A DNA stretch of 64,000 nt from HK1 sp965215295. GTDB taxonomy: Bacteria > Pseudomonadota > Gammaproteobacteria > HK1. Positions within the stretch are counted from its first letter, which is position 1; every line of letters begins with the position of its first letter. Of this stretch, positions 45,840 to 54,431 are shown piece after piece. A program made the translations under genes and the position numbers. Under the pieces are notes generated by a model, which did no database searches, had not been told where the DNA came from, and saw only the letters and a program-made list of their open reading frames with translations. The stretch is taken from contig OZ244045.1 of assembly GCA_965215295.1 (NCBI GenBank), forward strand, positions 1,178,001-1,242,000, read 5' to 3'.

Positions 45840-46549
45840 GCGGACACGAACCCCCGGGCGGGCAGGCGCACGGGCACCGCCATCAGCACGCATACGGGCA
45901 CGAACACGAGCATGAACACGGCGGATACGATGTGGATCCGACCCGCCGCCATCCACCCCGGCCCGACCTTGAAGACACCCCCCTCGCCTACCACCAGGTG
46001 ATGCAGATGGCGGTGGCCTCGCTCCTCATCGAGAAAGGGGTCTTCAGCGCCGACGACATGCGGGCCCAGATCGAACGCATGGACAGTCTCGACTCGAGCC
46101 GCGGCGCGCGGCTCGTGGCCCGCGCCTGGGTCGACGACGGCTTTCGCGAGCGGTTGCTGGCGGATTCGAAGGCCGCCGCGGCGGAGCTCGGGATGGACCT
46201 CGGACCCATCCCCATCCTCGTGATGGAGAACACCCCCGAGACCCACAACCTCGTGGTATGCACGTTGTGCTCGTGCTACCCGCGCTTCCTGCTCGGCCTC
46301 CCTCCGGACTGGTACAAGTCGCGGAGCTACCGCAGCCGCGCGGTGCGTGAGCCGCGCAAGGTCCTGGCGGAGTTCGGGACCGGGATCGGCCCCGACATCG
46401 ACGTCCGGGTCCACGACAGCACCGCCGACATGCGGTACATGATCCTGCCGATGCGCCCGGCCGGCACGGAGGGGATGAGCGAGGAGGCACTGGCGGGGCT
46501 CGTGACCCGGGACAGCCTCATCGGGGTGGCGGTGCCGCGCGCAGGCTGA
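45836..46549 (+). CDS. Cobalt-type nitrile hydratase alpha / SCNase gamma, His-rich
   Basis: 237-residue metal-binding subunit. The claw motif VCTLCSC has C142, C145, S146 and C147; Thr at the third place marks the cobalt type. LGLPPDWYKSRSYRSRAVREPRKVLAEFG follows. The N-terminus (11-28) is a string of HGH/HEHEH repeats, not part of the usual family, and resembles nickel/cobalt-chaperone tails. It may load its own metal, which would fit the lack of a separate activator gene nearby. The substrate could be a nitrile, thiocyanate or cyanide-related compound; sequence alone does not decide. Confidence 0.87.
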   Translation: MSGHEPPGGQAHGHRHQHAYGHEHEHEHGGYDVDPTRRHPPRPDLEDTPLAYHQVMQMAVASLLIEKGVFSADDMRAQIERMDSLDSSRGARLVARAWVDDGFRERLLADSKAAAAELGMDLGPIPILVMENTPETHNLVVCTLCSCYPRFLLGLPPDWYKSRSYRSRAVREPRKVLAEFGTGIGPDIDVRVHDSTADMRYMILPMRPAGTEGMSEEALAGLVTRDSLIGVAVPRAG

Positions 46550-46600
46550 GCGCTTCCGGCTGTCCGCGTCCGTGACGACGATCAGGGACGCGCCCCGCAT

Positions 46601-46802
46601 GCGCCGTCGGGCGCTCTCCCCTCCCTCGGCCGCTCTCCCCTCCCTCGGCCGGCCGAGCACGAACGGCTCGCCGCTCGGCGGGATGGCGTTGACGCTTCGA
46701 TTCCCGGGCGCGTTCACCCGGCCTTCGGACGCATCGCAGCCCGCACGATGGTGATGGTCCGGTCGAGCGCCGTCGGGCGCTCTCCCCTTTCTCGGCCGGC
46801 CG
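46601..46802. repeat. Direct repeats in spacer after the NHase genes
   Basis: GCGCCGTCGGGCGCTCTCCC occurs at 46601 and again at 46767, each followed by C(T)CTCGGCCG-type sequence. A third partial copy, CGCTCTCCCCTCCCTCGGCC, starts at 46631. The 289-base spacer 46550-46838 otherwise contains no supported gene; it separates convergent transcription units. Confidence 0.7.
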
Positions 46803-46838
46803 GGGCCGGACGCGGGATGCGAGACCGCTGGCTCCCCC

Positions 46839-47435
46839 TCACCCGGCGGGGACGACCTCCGCGCCGAACTCCGCCGCTTCGTCCTGGAGCATCTCCCACA
46901 TCGCGAGCCCGAAGCTGCGAAAGACGTAGAGACGGAAGGTCTCGTCGCCGGCCTTCACGATCTGGACGTCGAAGGGGCCGGCCAGGGTCACGGCGCTGTC
47001 GCCGGTACGCATGGCCTCGACGTCGATGGGACAGAGCTTCGCCAGCAGGTCCGTCGCCGCCGGTCCCGACACCCGCAGGACGGTTCTGGCGTGGCTCAGA
47101 TCGGTGGTGCTCGCCCCGTGGGGGCGGAGCGCGCTCTCGATGTGCCCGACCAGCTCGCCCGGACTCCGATCGGCGCTCTCGGCGAGCCACTGGCCCGGGC
47201 CGTTCCACGCATGGCTCACGGCGCCGGCCTCGAACGTCCGATTGGGGGTCACGTCCGCACCCGATGCGCCGAGCGCCTCTGCGAGCACGCCGGGTTCGGG
47301 CGCCCCGTTCACCTGGACCATCGATCGCGGCCGGCATTCCGCGAGCACCACACCGGGGGCGGCCTCCGGGCGCGCGCCGAACCGGCCGATCCGGTAGTGG
47401 CCTTCGAGCGCGCTGCGTCTGGCCGGCTCGCTCAT
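46839..47435 (-). CDS. soxG: Sarcosine oxidase gamma subunit, cluster 2
   Basis: 198-residue GcvT-fold subunit: TTDLSHARTVLRVSGPAATDLLAKLCPIDVE and VFRSFGLAMWEMLQDEAAEFG are the same landmarks as in cluster 1. A near-perfect AAGGAGGTGAC ribosome site precedes the ATG. Unlike cluster 1, it is separated from soxA by 132 bases rather than overlapping it, so it may have independent translation control. Confidence 0.85.
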   Translation of the reverse strand: MSEPARRSALEGHYRIGRFGARPEAAPGVVLAECRPRSMVQVNGAPEPGVLAEALGASGADVTPNRTFEAGAVSHAWNGPGQWLAESADRSPGELVGHIESALRPHGASTTDLSHARTVLRVSGPAATDLLAKLCPIDVEAMRTGDSAVTLAGPFDVQIVKAGDETFRLYVFRSFGLAMWEMLQDEAAEFGAEVVPAG

Positions 47436-47567
47436 GTCACCTCCTTCGCGCCGCAGTCCCGGGAATGCCCACCACCCCCGAGCCGTGCATCGATCGGTCC
47501 GGACACCGGTGCGGCGTCGCGGACGGTCATCGCCGTGACTCCCCGTTCATTCGTGCGGCGTTCCCGA

Positions 47568-50500
47568 TCATCCCTTCGGACGCCGGTTGTCCGGATCGAT
47601 GAACACGTGACCGGTGATGCGCACGGGAGCGAAGCTCGCGGTGAGCGGCGACGCGGCGTAGAGCTGCTTTCCCTTCCAGTCCTCCGCGTCGTCCATCAGC
47701 GCCAGCGCGATGTGGCGCCGCAGGGTGGGGCTGTAGCAGTTCGAGGTGACGTGGCCGAACATCGGCACCGGCTTCGGCGCGGTCGGGTTCCACACCAGAT
47801 GGCCTCCGCGCGGAACCTCCTTGCCGTTCTCGGACAGGAGTCCGACGAACGTCCTGCGCTTCCGCCCGTTCTCCCGGAACCGTTCGAGCGAGCGGCGGCC
47901 GATGAAGTCCTCGTCCTTCTCCATCCGGTCGAAGCCGAAGTCGGCGGGGATGGTCCGCCCGTCCAGCTCGTTCGGGACCACGTGCCCCTTCTCGATGCGC
48001 AGCACCCCGAGCGCCTCGGTGCCGTAGGGCATGACATCGAACCGCTCGCCGGCCGCCATCAGCGCCTCCCATGCGTGGACGCCGTAGTCGGCCGGACAGT
48101 GCACCTCGAAGGCCATCTCCCCGGAGAACGTCATGCGGATGATGCGCACCGGCGCGCCGGCGACCGTCGCCTCCATGCAGCCCATGAACGGCAACGCCTC
48201 GTTGGAGACGTCGGCGCCGTCGCAGGCCGCCGCGAGCAGGTCGCGCGACCGGGGTCCGGCCACCGCGGCGCCGGCCCACTGATCGGTGACCGACGTCAGG
48301 TGCACGTCGAGGTCCGGCCAGACGGTCTGCGCGTAGCGCTCCAGGTGCGCCATCACCACCCCGGCGTGGCCGGTGCCGGTGGTGAGGTAGTACTCGTCGT
48401 CGCGGACCCGGGTGCAGGTGCCGTCGTCGAGGACGAACCCGTCCTCGCGCAGCATGAACGCGTAGCGGCAGCGTCCGACCCGGAGATTGCGGATCCGGTT
48501 GATGTACACCCGGTGCAGGAACTCCCCCGCGTCGCGGCCGCGCACCTCGATCTTGCCCAGGGTGGACACGTCGACGATGCCGACCGACCGGCGCACGTGG
48601 AGCGCCTCGCGGTTGATGGCGTCCATCATCGATTCGCCGCGGCGGGGGTAGTATCGGGCGCGCATCCAGGGTCCGACGGTGACGAAGGTCGCGCCGTGCT
48701 CCGCGTGCCAGTCGTGCATCGGCGTGCGCCGGACCGGAGCCTGGTCCGCGCCGACCTCGCGGCCCGCGATGGCGCCGAGGGCGACCGGCGAATACGGTGG
48801 CCGGAACGTGGTGGTCCCGACCGCGGGGATGTCGGCGCCCAGCGTTGCGGCGAGCACCGCGAGCCCGTTGACGTTGCTCGTGCGGCCCTGGTCGGTCCCC
48901 ATGCCGAGCGTGGTGTAGCGCTTGAGGTGCTCGACCGAGGTGTAGCCTTCACGCGCCGCGAGCTCGATGTCGGCCACCGTCACGTCGTTCTGGAAGTCGA
49001 CGAAGCGCTTGCCGTGGCGCCAGGACGGCAGCGGCGCCGCCCACAGGGGCCGCACCGGCGCTTCGTCGGTCCACTCCCGCACGGCCGGACACGAGGGCTC
49101 CAGCCCCGCCTCGAAGCCCGCGGCGCGGGCCGCATCGGCGCCGGCCGCGATGCCGTCGGCCAGGCATTCGGACAGGCGCAGGAGTCCGCGCGAGGCGCCG
49201 GCCGACCGTTCGCGTTGCGCGCTCTCCCCCGGCACGAACGCCGCGCGTTCGGCGTCGAACCGCAGCCGGCCCCGGGACTGCGAGAACAGGTGGACGGTCG
49301 GGTTCCAGCCGCCGGAAACGCACACGAGGTCGCACGGGATGCGCCGGGAATCGTCCCCCACCGACGCGCCGTCCGGCGAGAGCGGACGGATCTCCACGCC
49401 GTCGACCCCGGTGCGGCCGATCGCCCGCATCACCACGCTGGCGGAAACGAGCTCGATCCCGAAGCGCCGCACCACCGCGAGCGCATCGCTCCCCGGCCCG
49501 TCCGCGCGCGCGTCCACCACCGCAACGATGTCCGTCCCGGTGTCCAGCACCGGCTCGATCGCTTCGTACGCCGAATCGTTGTTCGTGAACACCACCGCGC
49601 GGTCGCCGGGCCGGACCCCGTACCGGAACGCCCAAGTCCGCGCGGCGGAGGCGAGCATGACGCCGGGAAGGTCGTTGTCCTCGAACGGGACGGGGCGCTC
49701 GATGGCGCCGGTGGCGAGCACCACCTCTTTCGCCCGGATCCACCACACCCGCTGCCGGGCGCAGTGGGCGGGTGGCTCCGGAAGGTGGTCGGCGCGCCGC
49801 TCCACCGCGACGACCATGTTGTCGTCGTAGTAGCCGAACGCGGTGGTACGGCTCAGCACCCGGACGTTCGGGCGCGATGCGAGCTCCTCGCCGATGCGGG
49901 AGACGAACTCCGCCGGATCGGCGCCTTCGATGGTGGCGGTGGACGCGAGGAGGCTGCCGCCGGGGACGGGCGCGTCGTCGACGAGGATCACGCGCGCGCC
50001 CGAGCGCGCCGCGGTGAGCGCGGCCATCAGTCCGGCCGGCCCGGCCCCGGCGACGAGCACGTCGCAGAAGGCGTAGCGGCGATCGTAGCGGTCGGGGTCG
50101 GGCTCGACCGGGGCGCGGCCGAGGCCCGCCGCCTTGCGGATGAAGCGCTCGTAGAGCATCCACCACGAGCCGGGCCACATGAACGTCTTGTAGTAGAAGC
50201 CGGCCGGGAGCAGCTTCGAGGCGATGTTGCCCAGCCCGCCCACGTCGAACCCGAGCGACGGCCAGCGGTTCTGGCTCTCGGCCACGAGTCCGTCGCGGAG
50301 CTCGACCCGGGTCGCCTTCAGGTTCGGCTCCGCGCGGGCCCCGACGCCGACGCGAACGAGGGCGTTGGGCTCTTCCGCCCCGGCCCCGAAGACGCCGCGC
50401 CGACGGTGGTACTTGAAGCTGCGCCCGACGACCCGGACCCCGTTCGCGAGCAACGCGGAGGCGAGCGTGTCGCCCCGGTATCCCTCGTAGCGCACGCCGT

Positions 50501-50573
50501 CGAAGGTGAACGCGAGCGGTGCGGAGCGGTCGATGCGCCCTCCACGCGCCGTGCGACGGATCTGCGGGCTCAT
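47568..50573 (-). CDS. soxA: Sarcosine oxidase alpha subunit, cluster 2
   Basis: 1001 residues, identical in length to the cluster 1 paralogue. N-terminal fold APLAFTFDGVRYEGYRGDT, dinucleotide motif CDVLVAGAGPAGLMAALTAAR, and GcvT-like THF domain (TTTFRPPYSPVALGAIAG, VGIVDVSTLGKIEVRGRD, AFMLREDGFVLDDGTC). The two proteins share long stretches but differ clearly, for example in the middle (GGSAYTGGNRK versus SPDGASVGDDSRR), which indicates an old duplication or separate acquisition. It presumably serves a different N-methyl substrate. Confidence 0.91.
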   Translation of the reverse strand: MSPQIRRTARGGRIDRSAPLAFTFDGVRYEGYRGDTLASALLANGVRVVGRSFKYHRRRGVFGAGAEEPNALVRVGVGARAEPNLKATRVELRDGLVAESQNRWPSLGFDVGGLGNIASKLLPAGFYYKTFMWPGSWWMLYERFIRKAAGLGRAPVEPDPDRYDRRYAFCDVLVAGAGPAGLMAALTAARSGARVILVDDAPVPGGSLLASTATIEGADPAEFVSRIGEELASRPNVRVLSRTTAFGYYDDNMVVAVERRADHLPEPPAHCARQRVWWIRAKEVVLATGAIERPVPFEDNDLPGVMLASAARTWAFRYGVRPGDRAVVFTNNDSAYEAIEPVLDTGTDIVAVVDARADGPGSDALAVVRRFGIELVSASVVMRAIGRTGVDGVEIRPLSPDGASVGDDSRRIPCDLVCVSGGWNPTVHLFSQSRGRLRFDAERAAFVPGESAQRERSAGASRGLLRLSECLADGIAAGADAARAAGFEAGLEPSCPAVREWTDEAPVRPLWAAPLPSWRHGKRFVDFQNDVTVADIELAAREGYTSVEHLKRYTTLGMGTDQGRTSNVNGLAVLAATLGADIPAVGTTTFRPPYSPVALGAIAGREVGADQAPVRRTPMHDWHAEHGATFVTVGPWMRARYYPRRGESMMDAINREALHVRRSVGIVDVSTLGKIEVRGRDAGEFLHRVYINRIRNLRVGRCRYAFMLREDGFVLDDGTCTRVRDDEYYLTTGTGHAGVVMAHLERYAQTVWPDLDVHLTSVTDQWAGAAVAGPRSRDLLAAACDGADVSNEALPFMGCMEATVAGAPVRIIRMTFSGEMAFEVHCPADYGVHAWEALMAAGERFDVMPYGTEALGVLRIEKGHVVPNELDGRTIPADFGFDRMEKDEDFIGRRSLERFRENGRKRRTFVGLLSENGKEVPRGGHLVWNPTAPKPVPMFGHVTSNCYSPTLRRHIALALMDDAEDWKGKQLYAASPLTASFAPVRITGHVFIDPDNRRPKG

Positions 50574-50727
50574 CGACGGAAGTCCCGATACGGATGCGAG
50601 CCTCGACGCGAGTTCCCGCGATACGAGCCCCGGCCAGGGCGGCGCCCTTCCCGGCCGGGACGCCTGCACCCGCCGCGGCGCGCTCCGGGACGAGCCGGAG
50701 GAGCCGAAGCCGGTTGCGGATGCCGCT

Positions 50728-51012
50728 TCACCGGTGCTCGTCCTCGCCGAGGTCGGTCCCGGGCGGCCCGCTCCCGTGCACTTGGTGGGTCCACGTATCG
50801 CGCTTCACCTTGATCCAGCGCCGGCAGCCCGACGTGTGCTGCCACCACTCGCTGTGCGGTCCGCGGGGATTGTCCCGCAGGTAGACGTGATCGAGCCACG
50901 CTTCGGCGGTCACCGCGTCGGGGTCCGCAGGCCGGACCACGGTCGCATCGCCCCCGTAGGTGAACTCGACATGGGCGCGCGGCCCGCACCACGGACACGT
51001 GATCAGCATCAT
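50728..51012 (-). CDS. soxD: Sarcosine oxidase delta subunit, cluster 2
   Basis: 94 residues from the ATG at 51012, chosen because GGAGG lies 9 bases upstream and because this start puts the zinc ligands at C6, C9, H59 and C63, exactly as in cluster 1. CPWCGPRAHVEFTYGGDA and the CRRWIKVKRDTWTH region are typical. It is 154 bases upstream of soxA2 and 182 bases downstream of soxB2, much looser packing than cluster 1. Confidence 0.9.
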   Translation of the reverse strand: MMLITCPWCGPRAHVEFTYGGDATVVRPADPDAVTAEAWLDHVYLRDNPRGPHSEWWQHTSGCRRWIKVKRDTWTHQVHGSGPPGTDLGEDEHR

Positions 51013-51194
51013 GCCGAACATCCTCCGGCTTCGAGGCGCCGGAGCGCGATGCTCCGTCGGCGAATCGCGCGGGCTCGTTCCATGTGCCTCCGATCCGTGC
51101 GCGTGAACGTTCGAACCGCCCCGGCCCGCCGCGCCGGTGCGCCCGGAGCCCGGCCATCCGCGAGTTCTTCCGTCCCGAACATGGAGGGGCCGCG

Positions 51195-52448
51195 TCAGTG
51201 CGCCTGGGGGCTGGCCCCGGCGCCCTTCTCGTCGAGGAGCTCGCCGCGATGGAAGCGGTCGAGCCGGAACGCCGCGTTGAGCGGATGCGGCTCGTCGTTG
51301 GCGATGGTCCAGGCGTGGCACCAGCCCGCGGCCGGCGTGGCCTTGAAGCCCCCGTAGCACCACCCGCCGTCGAAGTACAGGCCCCTGACCGGCAGCTTGC
51401 CGATGATCGGGCTCCCGTCCATCGTCATGTCCATCACCCCGCCCCAGGTCCGCATCAGCCGCAACCGGCTGAGGAAGGGGAAGAGCGAGATCGCGCCCTG
51501 GATCACGTGCTCCAGCGCCGGCAGGTTCCCGCGCTGCGCATAGGAGTTGTAGAAGTCCAGGCTGCCGCCCATCAGGATCTCGCCCTTGTCGGTCTGGCTG
51601 ATGTAGACGTGCGCCGCGCCCGACGTCACCACGGTGTCGAGGGCCGGCTTGAGCGGCTCGGTCACCGCCGCCTGCAGCACGTGGGATTCGATGGGGAGCC
51701 GGATCCCGGCCATCGCCGCGAGGCGCGAGCTGTTGCCCGCCACCGCGATGCCGACCTTCTGCGCGCCGATGTAGCCGCGGCTCGTCTCGACCCCGGCCAC
51801 GCGGCCCCCGTCGATGCGGATGCCGGTGACCTCGCAGTTCTGGATGATGTCGACGCCATGCGAATCCGCGCCCCGCGCGAATCCCCACGCCACCGCGTCG
51901 TGCCGCGCCGTCCCTCCGCGGCGCTGGACCAGCCCGCCGTTGATGGGGAAGCGCGCATTCGGCGAGCAGTCGAGCAGGGGCGCCATGGCCCGGACCTCGT
52001 CGCGCGAGAGCCACTCCGCGTCGATGCCGTTCAGCCGCATGGCGTTGCCGCGGCGTCGCGCCGCGTCGACTTGGGCGTCGTTGTGGGTGAGGTTCACCAC
52101 TGCCCGCTGGCTGAACATCACGTTGTAGTTGAGGTCGCGCGAGAGCCCCTCCCACAGCTTCAGCGAGTGCTCGTAGAAATGCGCGTTGGGCTCCAGCAGG
52201 TAGTTCGAGCGCACGATGGTGGTGTTGCGGCCGGTATTGCCGCCGCCGAGCCAGCCCTTCTCCACCACCGCGACGTTGGTGATGCCGTGGAGCTTGGCGA
52301 GGTAGTACGCCGCCGCAAGGCCGTGGCCGCCGGCGCCGACGATCACCACGTCGTACTCGCGTTTGGGCTCCGGGCTGCGCCATGCCGGCGGCCACCGCTG
52401 GTGGTGGCTCAGCGCGTTTCCGGCAAGGCTGAAGATGGAGTAGCGCAC
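51195..52448 (-). CDS. soxB: Sarcosine oxidase beta subunit, cluster 2
   Basis: 417-residue FAD/FMN subunit. VRYSIFSLAGNALSHHQRWPPAWRSPEP begins both paralogues with little change. DVVIVGAGGHGLAAAYYLAK binds FAD, and GGTARHDAVAWGFARGAD carries the histidine for covalent FMN. I chose GTG at 52448 because conservation with SoxB1 starts there and GAGGT lies about 9 bases upstream. First gene of cluster 2, 130 bases from the 4.5S RNA gene. Confidence 0.92.
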   Translation of the reverse strand: MRYSIFSLAGNALSHHQRWPPAWRSPEPKREYDVVIVGAGGHGLAAAYYLAKLHGITNVAVVEKGWLGGGNTGRNTTIVRSNYLLEPNAHFYEHSLKLWEGLSRDLNYNVMFSQRAVVNLTHNDAQVDAARRRGNAMRLNGIDAEWLSRDEVRAMAPLLDCSPNARFPINGGLVQRRGGTARHDAVAWGFARGADSHGVDIIQNCEVTGIRIDGGRVAGVETSRGYIGAQKVGIAVAGNSSRLAAMAGIRLPIESHVLQAAVTEPLKPALDTVVTSGAAHVYISQTDKGEILMGGSLDFYNSYAQRGNLPALEHVIQGAISLFPFLSRLRLMRTWGGVMDMTMDGSPIIGKLPVRGLYFDGGWCYGGFKATPAAGWCHAWTIANDEPHPLNAAFRLDRFHRGELLDEKGAGASPQAH

Positions 52449-52578
52449 GCCCGCTGACCTCCGGATCGACCCGCGGCGACTATACACATGATCGGGCGCA
52501 GGGAAGCGGACTCGTACCGGCTCATTCCATCCGCGAGACCGGAACGGCACCGTGACTCCCGGGTGCGGAATCGGATGG

Positions 52579-52692
52579 AAGCGGCCCGCACCAGCCGCAC
52601 CCCGGCACTCGCGTCCGCCGCTGCCGCTGCTCCCTTCCGGGCCTGACGGGGTTCACGACATTGCGATGCGAGGGGACCGATGCGAGCCGCCA
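52579..52692 (-). ncRNA. ffs: 4.5S signal recognition particle RNA
   Basis: The minus strand contains the invariant domain IV core GTCAGGCCCGGAAGGGAGCAGC-like sequence (complement of about 52626-52647). The flanks pair into a long hairpin: GCGGCTCGCAT at the 5' end with GTGCGGGCCGC at the 3' end, allowing G-U pairs. The size, about 114 bases, fits the short proteobacterial form that partners Ffh. Ends are estimated from the pairing, not observed. Confidence 0.9.
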
Positions 52693-52810
52693 TCGACCGT
52701 ATGCTTCACTGCGAGGGCGGCGAGGATATCACGGCTCCCGGCGCCGGCTTCGTGCCGTGCCCGGTGCCTTGCCCGGCCGTGGCATGAACACCGTATCGGG
52801 CGAAATCGAT

Positions 52811-52839
52811 TTGCGCACACGCGGCGCCGCGCTTACCCT
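52811..52839 (+). promoter_or_regulatory. Promoter of tRNA-Ser
   Basis: TTGCGC (52811-52816) and TACCCT (52834-52839) are 17 bases apart; the mature tRNA begins 12 bases after the -10 box. Confidence 0.5.
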
Positions 52840-52850
52840 TTGCGCCCCTT

Positions 52851-52941
<91 letters not shown>

Positions 52942-53032
52942 ACTGAATCAACGAAATCAGTCGCTTGGCGGTTAATTGACAACATATCCGACAACCGGGA
53001 TCGGGTAGCCACCGGTTGTGAAGACTGGATTC

Positions 53033-53272
53033 ATGGAAACGATCAATGCGTCCGACTTCAAGACCCGGTGTCTGGCTATCCTCGACCGCGTGCAGGCGAC
53101 CGGTGAGCGGATAGTCATCCTGAAGCGCGGCCAGCCTGTCGCAGAATTGTCGCCCGCAAGTCGAGCCCGAGGAGAGCATCCCCAGATGGAGCTGAAGGGC
53201 ACCGTCACCGTGGTCGGCGACATCATCGGGCCGGCGGTTCCGGAGGAGCACCGGGACAGCCTCGAGCGGTGA
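53033..53272 (+). CDS. Phd/YefM-type antitoxin
   Basis: 79 residues: METINASDFKTRCLAILDRVQATGERIVILKRGQPVAELSP is the Phd/YefM DNA-binding half; the rest would bind a toxin. Its stop overlaps the start of a VapC-like toxin reading frame (GTGA), the usual operon overlap, but that toxin is broken. The antitoxin is therefore probably an orphan. It lies just downstream of tRNA-Ser, a common integration site. Confidence 0.85.
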   Translation: METINASDFKTRCLAILDRVQATGERIVILKRGQPVAELSPASRARGEHPQMELKGTVTVVGDIIGPAVPEEHRDSLER

Positions 53273-53400
53273 GCGCACTGCTCGATACGCACGTGCTGAT
53301 CCGGTGACTTGACGACCGAGGCCGACCCTCCCGGGTCCGGCAGGAAGTCGTGGCGTCGGCCAGCGCCGGGTCGCCGTTGCCGGTGTCCGATATCCCGCTC
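53269..53400 (+). pseudogene. Decayed VapC-type PIN toxin
   Basis: From GTG 53269 the frame reads VSALLDTHVLIR, the canonical start of a PIN toxin with its first catalytic Asp. Then it meets TGA (53305-53307) where Trp is normal (HVLIRW), a probable TGG-to-TGA change. The frame continues as LDDRGRPSRVRQEVVASASAGSPLPVSDIPL, still recognisable as VapC. It ends where the convergent galU gene begins, so the C-terminal half with the other catalytic acids is gone. Confidence 0.8.
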
Positions 53401-54313
53401 ATGGCTCCACATGGCCGTCCTCGGGACCGGTGTCGCCGGCGATTCCACGGGCGCCCCGGAGTCCGCGAAGCGCCGAACGAAGCTCGGGACGCTTCAGCGC
53501 AAGGGCGACGTTCGCGGCCAGGAACCCCTCCGTGGAGCCGCAGTCGAACCGGGTTCCGTCGAACCGAAAAGCGTGGATCGTTTCCCGTGCGAGCAATGCC
53601 GCGATCGCGTCGGTGAGCTGGATCTCGCCGCCCGACCCCGCGGGGGTGCCGCGGAGCGCGTCGAAGATGCTCGGGGGCATCACGTAGCGTCCCACCACCC
53701 CGAGCGTCGACGGAGCCCTGTCCGGCGCCGGCTTCTCCACGATTTCACCGATCGACGCCTCGTGTCCGTCCGGCGAAACGAGGCGCACGATACCGTACCG
53801 GCCGGTCTCTTCCCTCGGCACGGACTGCACGGCCACCAGGCCCTCCCCGGTGGCTTCGAAGCGCCGCACCATCTGTTCGGTACACCCGGGGCCGTCGCAG
53901 TCGATGAGGTCGTCGGGGAGGAGGATCGCGAACGGCTCGTCGCCGATGGCCGGCCGCGCGCACAGCACCGCGTGACCGAGCCCGAGCGGCGCCGGCTGGC
54001 GAATGTACATGCACGTGACGTGGCCCGGCAGGATCGCGCGCACGCGCGCCAGCATCTCGCTCTTGCCTTGCGCTTCCAGCGCCGCCTCGAGCTCCGCCGA
54101 ACGATCGAAGTGATCCTCGATGGCCTTCTTGGCGTGTCCGGTGACGAACACGAGATGGTCGATTCCGGCCGCCACCGCTTCTTCCACCGCGTACTGGACG
54201 AGGGGCTTGTCGATGATCGGGAGCATCTCCTTCGCAAGCGCCTTCGTCGCCGGCAGGAACCGGGTGCCCAGACCCGCGACGGGAAAGACCGCCTTTCGAA
54301 CCCGCATCTTCAC
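53399..54313 (-). CDS. galU: UTP-glucose-1-phosphate uridylyltransferase
   Basis: 304-residue nucleotidyltransferase: AVFPVAGLGTRFLPATKALAKEMLPIIDKPLVQYAVEEA is the family signature, followed by DDLIDC and FDCGSTEGFLAANV. It makes UDP-glucose for surface polysaccharides. The start appears to be GTG (54313), with an ATG two codons on; GAGGTG lies upstream. Last gene of a nucleotide-sugar group on the minus strand, supplying substrate for Ugd. Confidence 0.93.
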   Translation of the reverse strand: MKMRVRKAVFPVAGLGTRFLPATKALAKEMLPIIDKPLVQYAVEEAVAAGIDHLVFVTGHAKKAIEDHFDRSAELEAALEAQGKSEMLARVRAILPGHVTCMYIRQPAPLGLGHAVLCARPAIGDEPFAILLPDDLIDCDGPGCTEQMVRRFEATGEGLVAVQSVPREETGRYGIVRLVSPDGHEASIGEIVEKPAPDRAPSTLGVVGRYVMPPSIFDALRGTPAGSGGEIQLTDAIAALLARETIHAFRFDGTRFDCGSTEGFLAANVALALKRPELRSALRGLRGARGIAGDTGPEDGHVEP

Positions 54314-54431
54314 CGTGTCACCTCGTCATTGCGGGTCCGGCGCCCGGCGACGGCCGACGGTTCGAGCGCCAGGCGTTCGCCGCACCGGACCCGCGGCTCG
54401 CGAGGCATCCCGCAGGGCGGCACGACGCGCG

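Noticed and set aside
46839..47435. Stand-alone GcvT gene
   Set aside because: It follows soxB-D-A and shares the short length and landmarks of SoxG, so it is the gamma subunit.
53033..53400. Functional Phd-VapC toxin-antitoxin pair
   Set aside because: The toxin frame has an in-frame TGA after 12 codons and lacks its C-terminal half.
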